A stretch of 44,039 nucleotides of DNA, taken from assembly GCA_903863295.1 (NCBI GenBank), contig CAIPBM010000161.1, positions 1-44,039 on the forward strand. Direction: 5' to 3'. Position numbers and translations under genes: made by a program. This document shows, one piece after another, positions 35,331 to 43,251 of this stretch. Each line of letters starts with the position of its first letter. Position 1 is the stretch's first letter. The DNA is from an uncultured Verrucomicrobiota bacterium. Its GTDB lineage: Bacteria > Verrucomicrobiota > Verrucomicrobiia > Methylacidiphilales > UBA1321. A model generated the notes under the pieces. It worked only from the letters and a program-made list of their open reading frames with translations. It was not told where the DNA came from and did not search any database.

Positions 35331-36290
35331 ATGCCCAAGTCACCCTCCATCTCCCCTCCTCTGCCCGAGGATCCGGCGGTGACGGCGTTCCTCAGCCAGA
35401 TGAGCGAAGGCCGTGGCGTCTCCCCCAACACGGTCCGCAATTACCGGCAGGCGCTGCTCGAATTCAAGGCCACCGTGCCGGACCATTCGTGGTGGGCGCT
35501 CAAGCCCGGCGATTTCAAGGCCTACCTTTACAGCCTGGCCCGCGCGCAGAAGCTCGGCCCCAGCACGGTGCGCCTCCGCTTCGCCGCCTTGCGCACCTTC
35601 TATAAACAAGCCCTGCGCGAGGGCAAAACCACCTCTAATCCCGTCTCCGGTCTTCCCCTGCCCAAGATGCCCCGGCGTCTCCCCGTCTTTCTCAATAAGG
35701 AGCAGGTGCTCGCGCTCCTCGATGCGCCCCGACAATTATGGGCCCGGGAAGAAGCCCGCCGCGCCAAAGGCGCGAAGAAATCCCGCCGCAACGCCCAGAA
35801 CTGGCAGATGCTTCGGGATATCGCCTGGCTCGAGCTTTTCTACAGCGCCGGGCTGCGTCTGGCCGAACTGGTGACGCTCCGCCGGGACAATGTCGACCTC
35901 CGCCAGGGCACCGTCCGCGTCATCGGCAAGGGCCGCAAGGAACGGCTCTGCCCGCTGGGCGATCCGGCCATTCGCGCCCTGGAAGCCTACCTTGATGCCT
36001 GCCCCTTCGATGACAAGGCCCTTTTCATTTCCGGCCAAGGCAAACAGCTCAACGGTCGAACCATCCAGCTCGCCTTGAAGCGGTATCTCGCGGTCGCGGG
36101 CCTCGATTCAAAGCTGACGCCCCACAAGCTTCGCCATACCTTCGCCACGCACCTGCTTGATCACGGGGCCGATCTCCGCAGCGTCCAGGAGCTGCTCGGC
36201 CACAGCCAGTTGACCACCACACAAATTTACACTTCGGTCTCGGTGGAGCGACTGAAGCGTGTCTATGATGACGCCCACCCGCGAGCATGA
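35331..36290 (+). CDS. xerC: Tyrosine recombinase, XerC type
   Basis: 319 residues. Resolves chromosome dimers at dif with XerD and FtsK. The tyrosine recombinase set is complete: Arg in SAGLRLAELVTL, Lys in GKGRKERL, HKLRHTFATHLL, GHSQLTTTQIYT with the nucleophile Tyr. The N-terminal SAM-like domain has NTVRNYRQALLEF. The ATG at 35331 begins MPKSPSISPP. The stop overlaps the waaA start (ATGA). With a second recombinase at 38271, both Xer partners are close together here. The XerC versus XerD assignment is from overall likeness and could be swapped. Confidence 0.85.
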   Translation: MPKSPSISPPLPEDPAVTAFLSQMSEGRGVSPNTVRNYRQALLEFKATVPDHSWWALKPGDFKAYLYSLARAQKLGPSTVRLRFAALRTFYKQALREGKTTSNPVSGLPLPKMPRRLPVFLNKEQVLALLDAPRQLWAREEARRAKGAKKSRRNAQNWQMLRDIAWLELFYSAGLRLAELVTLRRDNVDLRQGTVRVIGKGRKERLCPLGDPAIRALEAYLDACPFDDKALFISGQGKQLNGRTIQLALKRYLAVAGLDSKLTPHKLRHTFATHLLDHGADLRSVQELLGHSQLTTTQIYTSVSVERLKRVYDDAHPRA

Positions 36291-37648
36291 AATCCCTCCT
36301 TAAATTCGCCCTTCAGGTTATTTACAACGTCGCCTTCATGACGTTCTTCTTCGTCACGGGCCCGTTCTTCCTCTGGCGGCTTTGGCGGCGGGGCAAGTTG
36401 CTGCCGCAATTCGGTCAACGCTTTGGCTTTTATTCCAAGGAAGTGCGCGAGCGGCTCAAGCCTGGGGCTGACCTCTGGATTCACGCCGTCAGCGTCGGGG
36501 AAGTGAAGCTCGCGCGCGTACTCATCCGCAGCCTCCGCGAGGCCAAGCCCGATCTCCGCATCGTCATCTCCACGACCACGGGCACTGGCTACGGACTGGC
36601 CAAGCAGGTACTTGAAAACGAGCATACCTTTGTCATCTACAATCCCATCGATTTCCTCTGGAGCGTGGTCTACGCCTTCAAACTCATCCAGCCAAAGCGG
36701 CTCCTGCTCATCGAATCGGAAATCTGGCCGAATTACCTCTGGTGTGCGCGCCGCCGGCATATTCCGGTCTATCTCATCAACACCCGGCTGAGCGATCGCT
36801 CCGAGGAACGTTACCGCCAGATGCGCTGGATCATCAGTCCGCTGATCCAAGACATTGACCTGGTTTTCGCCCAGGACCAGACCGACGTCACCCGCCTGAC
36901 GCAGGCTGGATTTGCCCCGGAGACCATTTTTAACCTCGGCAGCATGAAGTATGACGTGGCCCAGTCGGACGTCTCCAAGGTGGATCTCGACAAGGAGAAG
37001 GAGATCACCGCGTGGTGGCAGAACACCGGATGGAATGAGGAGCAGTGGGTCTTTCTCGGCGGCAGCACGCATCCCGGTGAAGAGGAAGTCCTTGTCCGCA
37101 TCTTCCGCGACCTGCGCGAAGAGTGGCCGAAATTGCGCCTCGTCCTCGTCCCGCGCCATGCCGAACGCGGCGCCGCCATTCGCGATCTCTGTGAACATTT
37201 GGGCCTGCGCGCCGTGACTCGCGACCAACTCGCCACTGCCACTGCAGCTCTCTCCAATGGCAGCACGCCCGACGTGGTCGTGGTCAATTCGACCGGGGAA
37301 CTCAGCCTCCTTTACAAACGCGCCACGATCACGTTTGTCGGGAAAAGTCTGCGCGGGCAAGGCGGACAGAATTACATTGAGGCCGCCCCGGCCGGAACCC
37401 CCATCCTCGTCGGGCCCAACATGCAGAATTTCAAGGTCATCACCCGCGAATTTCTCTCCCGCCAGGCGATTATCCAGGTCAGCGATGAATTCGATCTGGC
37501 CCTCCAGCTCCGTACCTTACTCGCCTCTGACGAAGCGCGGCATGAACTCGGTTCCCGGGCTCGGTCAACCTTCGAGACCAATCTCGGTGCCGCCAAGCGC
37601 ACAGCCCATGTCGTTCTCCAGTCCTTGGAGAATGACCGGAAGCGCTAA
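36287..37648 (+). CDS. waaA: 3-deoxy-D-manno-octulosonic acid transferase
   Basis: Adds Kdo to lipid A precursor at the inner membrane, making the LPS inner core. 453 residues, slightly longer than E. coli WaaA. An N-terminal transmembrane anchor (FMTFFFVTGPFFLWRLWRRG) is followed by IHAVSVGEVKLARVLI, TTTGTGYGLA, LIESEIWPNYLW, FNLGSMKYD, GGSTHPGEEEV and LVPRHAERG, all GT30 signatures. The ATG overlaps the xerC stop. Its presence supports an LPS-bearing outer membrane. Confidence 0.94.
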   Translation: MKSLLKFALQVIYNVAFMTFFFVTGPFFLWRLWRRGKLLPQFGQRFGFYSKEVRERLKPGADLWIHAVSVGEVKLARVLIRSLREAKPDLRIVISTTTGTGYGLAKQVLENEHTFVIYNPIDFLWSVVYAFKLIQPKRLLLIESEIWPNYLWCARRRHIPVYLINTRLSDRSEERYRQMRWIISPLIQDIDLVFAQDQTDVTRLTQAGFAPETIFNLGSMKYDVAQSDVSKVDLDKEKEITAWWQNTGWNEEQWVFLGGSTHPGEEEVLVRIFRDLREEWPKLRLVLVPRHAERGAAIRDLCEHLGLRAVTRDQLATATAALSNGSTPDVVVVNSTGELSLLYKRATITFVGKSLRGQGGQNYIEAAPAGTPILVGPNMQNFKVITREFLSRQAIIQVSDEFDLALQLRTLLASDEARHELGSRARSTFETNLGAAKRTAHVVLQSLENDRKR

Positions 37649-37689
37649 GAACGCCATTACTCAAGAGTGCCGTTAATAACAGCGCTCGC

Positions 37690-38058
37690 TTACTTGGCTT
37701 TCCGACTTGCCCCTTTTTGCTTTGGAGAAGTCTGCCCGTTCTTGGCCAGGTTGCAGTCGGATGCCGCTTTCTGGAGTTTGGTGCAGGGTGTATCGACAAA
37801 ATAAAGTACCGTCTCAAAATACCCAGCCGGTTCGCGCAGCGGATGGCATCCAACCACGACGCCCGAGCAGCAGTGGCGTTCCCCTTGATGATCAAAGGCA
37901 AACTCGACCTCGGCTCCCTCGCCGAAAGGCCATTTCGTTAGCAAACTCACTCCCTTGGGACTCCACTGTATTTGATCATTAACCAGATCAATTGAATCAG
38001 AATAACTAACCGTCACGCGTTCTCCCTGTTGTGTCCGGGATTTATTTGAAATGGCCAT
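37690..38058 (-). CDS. PilZ-like domain protein
   Basis: 122 residues. The strand pattern around IQWSPKGVSLLTKWPFGEGA, VEFAFD, GVVVGCHPLREP and YFETVLYFVDTP looks like a small PilZ-type beta barrel, but the RxxxR and DxSxxG c-di-GMP motifs are not obvious, so ligand binding is doubtful. The C-terminus is Lys-rich. It is convergent with waaA. The 212 bases beyond its start (38059-38270) are A+T-rich and hold no credible gene. Confidence 0.55.
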   Translation of the reverse strand: MAISNKSRTQQGERVTVSYSDSIDLVNDQIQWSPKGVSLLTKWPFGEGAEVEFAFDHQGERHCCSGVVVGCHPLREPAGYFETVLYFVDTPCTKLQKAASDCNLAKNGQTSPKQKGASRKAK

Positions 38059-38270
38059 AAGTACTTATCTCTCAGAGTATCTTTCACTTAACTCCAAATT
38101 CTGGTTAGGTCAAATGATCATCTTGGAGTTAGGGGATTATTCCTTGAAAACTTGTAGCTATCATCTCTTTCAATGCCATTACATCGAATCATGGCCCTCA
38201 AGAAGATGCTACAACCAATATAATCCCAAATTAAAAATCCGCTCCCTTTTTCCGTTCATTGTCGCATGAA

Positions 38271-39176
38271 TTATGGGCGGGGATGAAAGCGGCGATGGAC
38301 TTCCTTCAGCCGGGCCTGATCGACATGCGTGTAAATTTGGGTCGTGGCCAGGCTCGCGTGGCCAAGCATTTCCTGGATCGCCCGCAGATCCGCGCCGTGG
38401 CTGAGAAGATGGGTGGCAAAAGAATGGCGCAAAAGGTGTGGCCAGATTTTCTTGGAGAGACCGGACAATTTCGCCAACTCCTGCACGATTTGCCAGATCC
38501 TTGCCGTGGTCAGTCGTCGCCCATGGTCACCCAGGAAAATTTCACCCCCGGTCCTTGGCTTCACGAGGAGAGGTCTCCCCTTGGCCAGCCATTGATCGAT
38601 GGCCACCATCGCTTTCTCCCCCACGGGCACCAGACGCTCACGGTTCCCCTTTCCGATCACGCGCAGGAGCCGCTCTTCGCGCAGGTAATTTTCCAGACGC
38701 AAGCCGGTGATTTCTCCGGCACGCAGGCCACTCGCATAGAGCACTTCCAGCAAAGCGCGGTCTCGCAATCCCAGCGGCGTTTGCGGTAGCTCGATGGACA
38801 TGAGTTGATCGACCTCCGCTTCGCTCAGCGTATCGGGCAAAAGTCGATCCAGCCGGGGAAGATCGAGGGCCGGAAGCAAATCTTGTTGGATAAGTCCTTC
38901 CCGCTTCAAGTGGGCAAAGAAATGGCGCAACGCCACCACGATGATCTTCATGGAAGCGGGCGCAAGCTTGCGCTCAGTCCGTTGGGTGCGAAGGAAACCG
39001 CGGATGTCTTCGCTGGTCAATTCGGCCAGTGTGCGGGCCGGGTGATTTTTATCCATCCAGCTCGCGAACGATTCCACCGTAACCCGGTTGAGAAGCTGGG
39101 TATTGACTGCATGACTTTTCTCCGTCGCGAGATAGCCGAGACAGCTCTCGATCGCCTCTTCCCAGTCGGGATTCAT
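38271..39176 (-). CDS. xerD: Tyrosine recombinase, XerD type
   Basis: 301 residues, typical XerC/D length. Full catalytic set: Arg in ASGLRAGEITGL, Lys in GKGNRERL, HLLRHSFATHLL, and GHASLATTQIYTHVD with the Tyr. The N-terminal part has LGYLATEKSHAVNT and the helix SMKIIVVALRHFFAHLKREG. It is the partner of the gene at 35331 and lies at the end of a minus-strand run starting with the nucleotidyltransferase, 12 bases upstream. The XerD name is by exclusion and likeness. Confidence 0.88.
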   Translation of the reverse strand: MNPDWEEAIESCLGYLATEKSHAVNTQLLNRVTVESFASWMDKNHPARTLAELTSEDIRGFLRTQRTERKLAPASMKIIVVALRHFFAHLKREGLIQQDLLPALDLPRLDRLLPDTLSEAEVDQLMSIELPQTPLGLRDRALLEVLYASGLRAGEITGLRLENYLREERLLRVIGKGNRERLVPVGEKAMVAIDQWLAKGRPLLVKPRTGGEIFLGDHGRRLTTARIWQIVQELAKLSGLSKKIWPHLLRHSFATHLLSHGADLRAIQEMLGHASLATTQIYTHVDQARLKEVHRRFHPRP

Positions 39177-39188
39177 GGCGTGGGGAAA

Positions 39189-39908
39189 TTAACTTTGCGC
39201 ACGGCCATTCAGCTCCGCGAGCACGGAAGGATCGCGCACGTCGGCCCACGCACGACGCAGCGTCACGCCCCGGAGCCGGGCTCCCGCTTTCATGCTGGCT
39301 TTCAGCGCATCCGTGAACTCGTACTCGCCCCGGGGTGATTTTTCGAGCCGGGCCGTGTGGTCGAAAATTTGCGGCGCCAGCAGATAAATCCCGGCGTTGT
39401 AAAAAGCATTGGCCGGAACCTGTCCCGCGCCGCCTTTTTCGACGAGGTCGATCATGAAGCCGTTGTCGTCCAGTACCACCGCTCCACCTTTACTCAAGTC
39501 TTCGCCGTCCTTAACCGCGATGACCCCGTCCTCTTTGAAAGCTTCCACCAGCAAGGCATAGTCGGTTGGTGGCCGGAGGAGAATATCCCCATAGGTCAGG
39601 AGAAAGCGATCCGTGCCAACCCAATCTTTGGCCAATTCCGGAGCCTTGCCGGTGCCGTCCTGAACGATCTGCTCTCCATAGGTGATCCGGACGCCCCAGG
39701 CTTTACCATCGCCAAAATGATTTTGGATAACGTGACCACACCAGCCGATGATCAGGAAAAAATCGCGGATACCGGCTTCATCACGGAGTCCTTCGATGAT
39801 GTGCTCCAGCACGGGTTTTCCCTCCACGAGAACCATCGGTTTCGGCAAATGGGTCGTGAGCTCTCCCATGCGGGTTCCCTTTCCTGCGGCAAGAATAACG
39901 GCTTTCAT
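39189..39908 (-). CDS. Sugar nucleotidyltransferase
   Basis: 239 residues with the nucleotidyltransferase Rossmann-like fold: MKAVILAAGKGTRMGELTTH LPKPMVLV carries the GxGTRM and PKP signatures, followed by LTYGDIL with the metal-binding Asp. It is related to GlmU-N, RfbA and MurNAc-1-P uridylyltransferases and lacks the GlmU acetyltransferase domain. It activates a sugar phosphate to a nucleotide sugar; which sugar is unknown. It lies 12 bases before xerD and 80 bases after the C39-like gene. Confidence 0.85.
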   Translation of the reverse strand: MKAVILAAGKGTRMGELTTHLPKPMVLVEGKPVLEHIIEGLRDEAGIRDFFLIIGWCGHVIQNHFGDGKAWGVRITYGEQIVQDGTGKAPELAKDWVGTDRFLLTYGDILLRPPTDYALLVEAFKEDGVIAVKDGEDLSKGGAVVLDDNGFMIDLVEKGGAGQVPANAFYNAGIYLLAPQIFDHTARLEKSPRGEYEFTDALKASMKAGARLRGVTLRRAWADVRDPSVLAELNGRAQS

Positions 39909-39988
39909 CAGTCAGCGTTTATAAGCGGACGCCTTCGGTTTGTCGATGACGTCGCCGTCTGGTGTGAGCTCGTCCAGCGAGAGATGGC

Positions 39989-41017
39989 CTACTTCTTCAG
40001 GAACAAATCCAGGAGCCACATCACCCAGGTGGTGGTGGTCGACATGGGATGTGCTGAACCTGATCCTGGCGTCGAACTAGGATTCGAAGAATTCTGTCCA
40101 GCTCCCGCTCCGACCACGCCATTGCCTCCCGGCGATGTCACGGTAGACGCCAGCAACATCGATTTCTCCGGATGCATAGTGATGCAAACAGCTCCGGTCA
40201 GGAGCACTTCGGGATCAACGCCAGGCAGACGTTCGAGTACATCGTCCGAAAATAAACCGTTCAAGAGCAATAAGCCCGATACTGGCGCGTCATAGCCGGG
40301 CAGTTTGAAAACCCCGCCCGTCAAGACGGTGGGCTCCATGATTTTACGGCCGTTCTGCCCCGTCTCGTGAGCCGTATCATGAATCAGAACCATACCGGGC
40401 TCAAAATTGACCAGCGTTACGGCATGCCCCACATGGAGCGGATCCTCAAAAACATTGGTCGCCCGATTATATTTGATGAAGGCCAGGAGGAGAATAAAAC
40501 CTTTGTTCGGATTGTCGTTCTGCTGCAGCCAGTCGACGGAGAAGGGAATCGGAGTCTTGTTGTATGCCTTGTATTTATCCTCGTCGTCGTCCTTGACAAT
40601 GTCCGGCCCCTTCATCTGAGACCAATCAATCCCGCGATATTCCACATCACAGTCGTACCCCGCGTCCTCCACATACTTGTGGATGCCGTAGGCGATGGCA
40701 TCATTGCGCGTTCCCCAGTCGTAATTCGCGGCCGTGGCCGCCATCACGCGATGAACAGTATGGATATAGCCATCGTCCGCACTGTCTCCCGGGACAATTA
40801 ACTTCGGATACCCATGCAACCCGAACCAAATGATCAGATTGGTGGTCGAGGTCGGCAGGCACGTCTGCTCCTGCTGGGACAAGTCCGGCATACCCTCCTT
40901 TTCCAGCGCCAACACGGGCAATGCCATCGCCGTCGAAAAGACAATCCCGGCAGCGATAAATCGCCACACGCGGCAGAGCGAAACTTGAGTCATCGAGGGA
41001 GGTTGAGCACGGTTCAT
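39989..41017 (-). CDS. Secreted C39-like cysteine peptidase-type protein
   Basis: 342 residues. A long signal peptide (MTQVSLCRVWRFIAAGIVFS to LAL at about 38) precedes a domain with Gln51 and Cys53 in QQEQTCLPTSTTN, His198 in HVGHAVTLVNF and Asp214 in LIHDTA. This order of Gln, Cys, His and Asp is that of peptidase C39-like and papain-like domains. The C-terminal 40 residues are Gly/Ser/Thr-rich and end in a Trp-Leu-rich stretch. GAGGGAA, a good ribosome site, precedes the ATG at 41017. It lies 19 bases after the ClpP homologue on the same strand. Confidence 0.65.
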   Translation of the reverse strand: MNRAQPPSMTQVSLCRVWRFIAAGIVFSTAMALPVLALEKEGMPDLSQQEQTCLPTSTTNLIIWFGLHGYPKLIVPGDSADDGYIHTVHRVMAATAANYDWGTRNDAIAYGIHKYVEDAGYDCDVEYRGIDWSQMKGPDIVKDDDEDKYKAYNKTPIPFSVDWLQQNDNPNKGFILLLAFIKYNRATNVFEDPLHVGHAVTLVNFEPGMVLIHDTAHETGQNGRKIMEPTVLTGGVFKLPGYDAPVSGLLLLNGLFSDDVLERLPGVDPEVLLTGAVCITMHPEKSMLLASTVTSPGGNGVVGAGAGQNSSNPSSTPGSGSAHPMSTTTTWVMWLLDLFLKK

Positions 41018-41036
41018 GCCTGTTCCCTCAAGTCGA

Positions 41037-41657
41037 TTAGAACTCTGACTGGTTGGAGATGACCTTGCCGACGAGGCCGTAATCCTTGCCCTCTTCGGCA
41101 CTCATCCAGAAATTGCGATCCGTGTCCCGCTCGATCTTGTCGACGGGCTGGCCCGTCTGCACGGAGAAGGTCTTGTTCAGGCGCTCGCGCATCTTGAGGA
41201 TTTCCTGCGCCTCAATGCTGATGTCGGTAGCCTGACCGCCCACGCCGCCACTGGGTTGATGGAGCATGTAACGGGTGTTGGGCAGCGAGTACCGATTTTC
41301 CAGCGGTACCGCCACGTAAATCAGCGCCCCGGCGCTGGCAACCCAGCCGGTGCCAAGAATCTTCACCTTCGGTTTCACGAAGCGGAGAAAATCGAAAATG
41401 GTATCGCCCGCTTCAACGTGACCGCCCTGGGAATTGATGATGACTTTGATGTCGTTGTCGTTGATCGCTGAGAGCAGAATCAGCTTTTCGCAAACTTCCT
41501 TCGCCAGTTTTTGGCTGATCTCTCCAAAAATCAAAATGGTGCGCGTCTCGAGGAATTTCTCCTCCAGCTTTGACTTCGGCTCCTTTTCCTTTTTGTCCTT
41601 CTCCTCTTTTTCAGGAGCATCTTCACGAAACGACGACAACTGCGGCATGAAATCCAT
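41037..41657 (-). CDS. ClpP-family protein with Asn in the catalytic triad
   Basis: 206 residues. Clear ClpP fold: ILIFGEISQKLAKEVCEKLI, VIINSQGGHVEAGDTIFDFL, Ser108 in GWVASAGA and His133 in YMLHQPSGG. By spacing, the third triad residue should be at 182: E. coli has Asp in ERDTERD, and here the sequence ERDTDRN gives Asn182. The first 40 residues are unusually rich in Lys and Glu. ClpP normally forms tetradecamers with ClpX or ClpA, neither of which is near. An Asn in this position is known from Listeria ClpP1, which needs a partner ClpP for activity. Confidence 0.9.
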   Translation of the reverse strand: MDFMPQLSSFREDAPEKEEKDKKEKEPKSKLEEKFLETRTILIFGEISQKLAKEVCEKLILLSAINDNDIKVIINSQGGHVEAGDTIFDFLRFVKPKVKILGTGWVASAGALIYVAVPLENRYSLPNTRYMLHQPSGGVGGQATDISIEAQEILKMRERLNKTFSVQTGQPVDKIERDTDRNFWMSAEEGKDYGLVGKVISNQSEF

Positions 41658-41735
41658 AGCACTTAACTTACGCGAATTTCCCCGTAGTAGCAATCAGTCT
41701 GTGACGACAGTCTATGACCGTCACTCCTCACGAAT

Positions 41736-42365
41736 TCAATCCACACCCGGATCGCTCAAAATGGGGCTACTGGAGCGGGAGGACGCCCCACTGGGCCGAT
41801 GCTGGATACGTCCGGGAGGACCGGTCTTGATGCTCAACGCTTCCGCCGGCCCGATGACCTCGTATCCTTGAAGAATGAAAACCGGAAGAATTTCGTCCAG
41901 ATGTGGATCGTAAGCTTTATAGGAAGCCCATTTACCCCAGAACTTATACTCGTAATTAAGATCGGCATCCGCTTTCACCAGCTTGCGATGCGGTGCCACG
42001 GCGAGTCCCGGCGTTTCCTGCAAGGCAATCCATTTACCCGAGCTCCAGCCGTCCGTGCTCTTCTTGATCCAGCCCCATCCCTCCCCGCCCACTCCATCGA
42101 TAAAACGGTGCGCCGTCCAATAAACCGTCCCGGACGTGTTCCCCTCCTTGTAACCAACCGTCGGCACATCGATCTTTGGATCGTTCGCCAGATGATCCAG
42201 CGGCGATCCCTTCTTCAAGGGCGGCGCAACGGGCGGCGGCCCACCCGCGGGTGGCACGTAGTTATCCGGGTTATCCGCCGAGGCCAGAGCCGGTGTCGAT
42301 AAAACGATTCCAGCGGTGATAAGCAGCACGGCCAAGGCAAGGACTCGCAACATTTGGAGATGCAT
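41736..42365 (-). CDS. Secreted protein, unknown, coupled to the next gene
   Basis: 209 residues. A signal peptide (MLRVLALAVLLITAGIVLS TPALA) is followed by a Pro-rich linker (PPAGGPPPVAPPLKKG) and a domain with several Trp/Lys segments (VYWTAHRFIDG, GWIKKSTDGWSSGKWIAL, YKFWGKWASYKAY). The C-terminus is Ser/Pro/Arg-rich. No family is recognised. Its start codon overlaps the stop of the upstream gene in the pattern TGATG, so the two are translated as a pair. A carbohydrate- or wall-binding role is possible given the aromatic residues, but this is a guess. Confidence 0.65.
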   Translation of the reverse strand: MHLQMLRVLALAVLLITAGIVLSTPALASADNPDNYVPPAGGPPPVAPPLKKGSPLDHLANDPKIDVPTVGYKEGNTSGTVYWTAHRFIDGVGGEGWGWIKKSTDGWSSGKWIALQETPGLAVAPHRKLVKADADLNYEYKFWGKWASYKAYDPHLDEILPVFILQGYEVIGPAEALSIKTGPPGRIQHRPSGASSRSSSPILSDPGVD

Positions 42366-43060
42366 CACTGCGCCCACTTTCCATCCGAGTTGGATAATTC
42401 CGGGAGTCCGCCATGGGCAAAATCGGTTTTCCCAATCGCCCCGGTCATTGCCACATCAAAGTGGTCCTTCCACCATTGGCTGTACATCTCACCAGAATGG
42501 CACCCCCAGCTTTTACAGGTCGCGCCATGGACAAAGATATCATCATCAATCAATCGCAGATCCTTCACATGCAGCCACGCAATCGACATCGTATCGATCA
42601 CATTGCTATAGTCGAAAAGGAAGCAGGCCTTGTTGGAGTGACCGATGTAATCGAAATCGGCGATCTTGATTTTGTTCCGGTCCAGTCCTTTGTTGAGGTA
42701 AGCGATGAGATCTTCCTTGGTGTCAAACCAATGTAGATTCACTCCCAGGTGCTTCGCTTTGTCGGTAATTTGCGCCAGCAAATCGAGCCCCATTTCTTTG
42801 CTGCGGGATGCATAGGCAGGTCGATAGACCAGCCATGTCACCAAATCCCCGGGCTTGGCCTCTGCCTTCAGTTGCCCGAGCCGAATCACGCTGGCATCGA
42901 CAAAATTGAACCAGTAGACATCGTGCGAGACATCCCCCTTACCATGCTCCATGAATCGCAAGGCCGGACCGCCCGTCAGGACGATATCTTCCCTCGTTTG
43001 CGCGGACGCAACCAGCGCGCCCAGGAACATCCAGACAACGAAAGAAACCAAAAAACGCAT
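42365..43060 (-). CDS. Secreted protein with caspase-like His/Cys pattern
   Basis: 231 residues with a signal peptide (FLVSFVVWMFLGALVASA, cleavage near 20). The mature part has alternating strands, with His141 in DFDYIGHSNKACF and two cysteines in HGATCKSWGCHSGEMYSQWW (Cys182, Cys187), then VAMTGAIGKTDFA. A His after one strand and a Cys-x-Ser-Gly after the next is how the caspase/CHAT/gingipain fold arranges its dyad, so a clan CD-like protease is a possibility. This is pattern reading, not a match to a named family. The start ATG at 43060 is preferred; an ATG at 43090 exists. Confidence 0.6.
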   Translation of the reverse strand: MRFLVSFVVWMFLGALVASAQTREDIVLTGGPALRFMEHGKGDVSHDVYWFNFVDASVIRLGQLKAEAKPGDLVTWLVYRPAYASRSKEMGLDLLAQITDKAKHLGVNLHWFDTKEDLIAYLNKGLDRNKIKIADFDYIGHSNKACFLFDYSNVIDTMSIAWLHVKDLRLIDDDIFVHGATCKSWGCHSGEMYSQWWKDHFDVAMTGAIGKTDFAHGGLPELSNSDGKWAQ

Positions 43061-43251
43061 GAACAACGAGCTTGCCGGAGCCAAATTCATTGAAAAGAAA
43101 AAACTCTGAAAGCGAGATGGTGAGAACGAGAAACGGCTCTAAATGAGATTTCTTGTTCTTACACCACTTTTCACTGTTGTTCCGTGAAAAGCACGGTAGA
43201 TTCAATTCGCTGCCTATAAGACGTATGCAGATGAAATAAGTCACCCAAACT

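Noticed and set aside
38051-38269. 72-codon frame in the A+T-rich gap before xerD
   Set aside because: It overlaps the PilZ-like gene start, has no ribosome site and no recognisable composition.
35331-39176. Mobile element built on the two tyrosine recombinases
   Set aside because: Both are full XerC/XerD-type proteins, separated by waaA, with no repeats, cargo or attachment sites around them.
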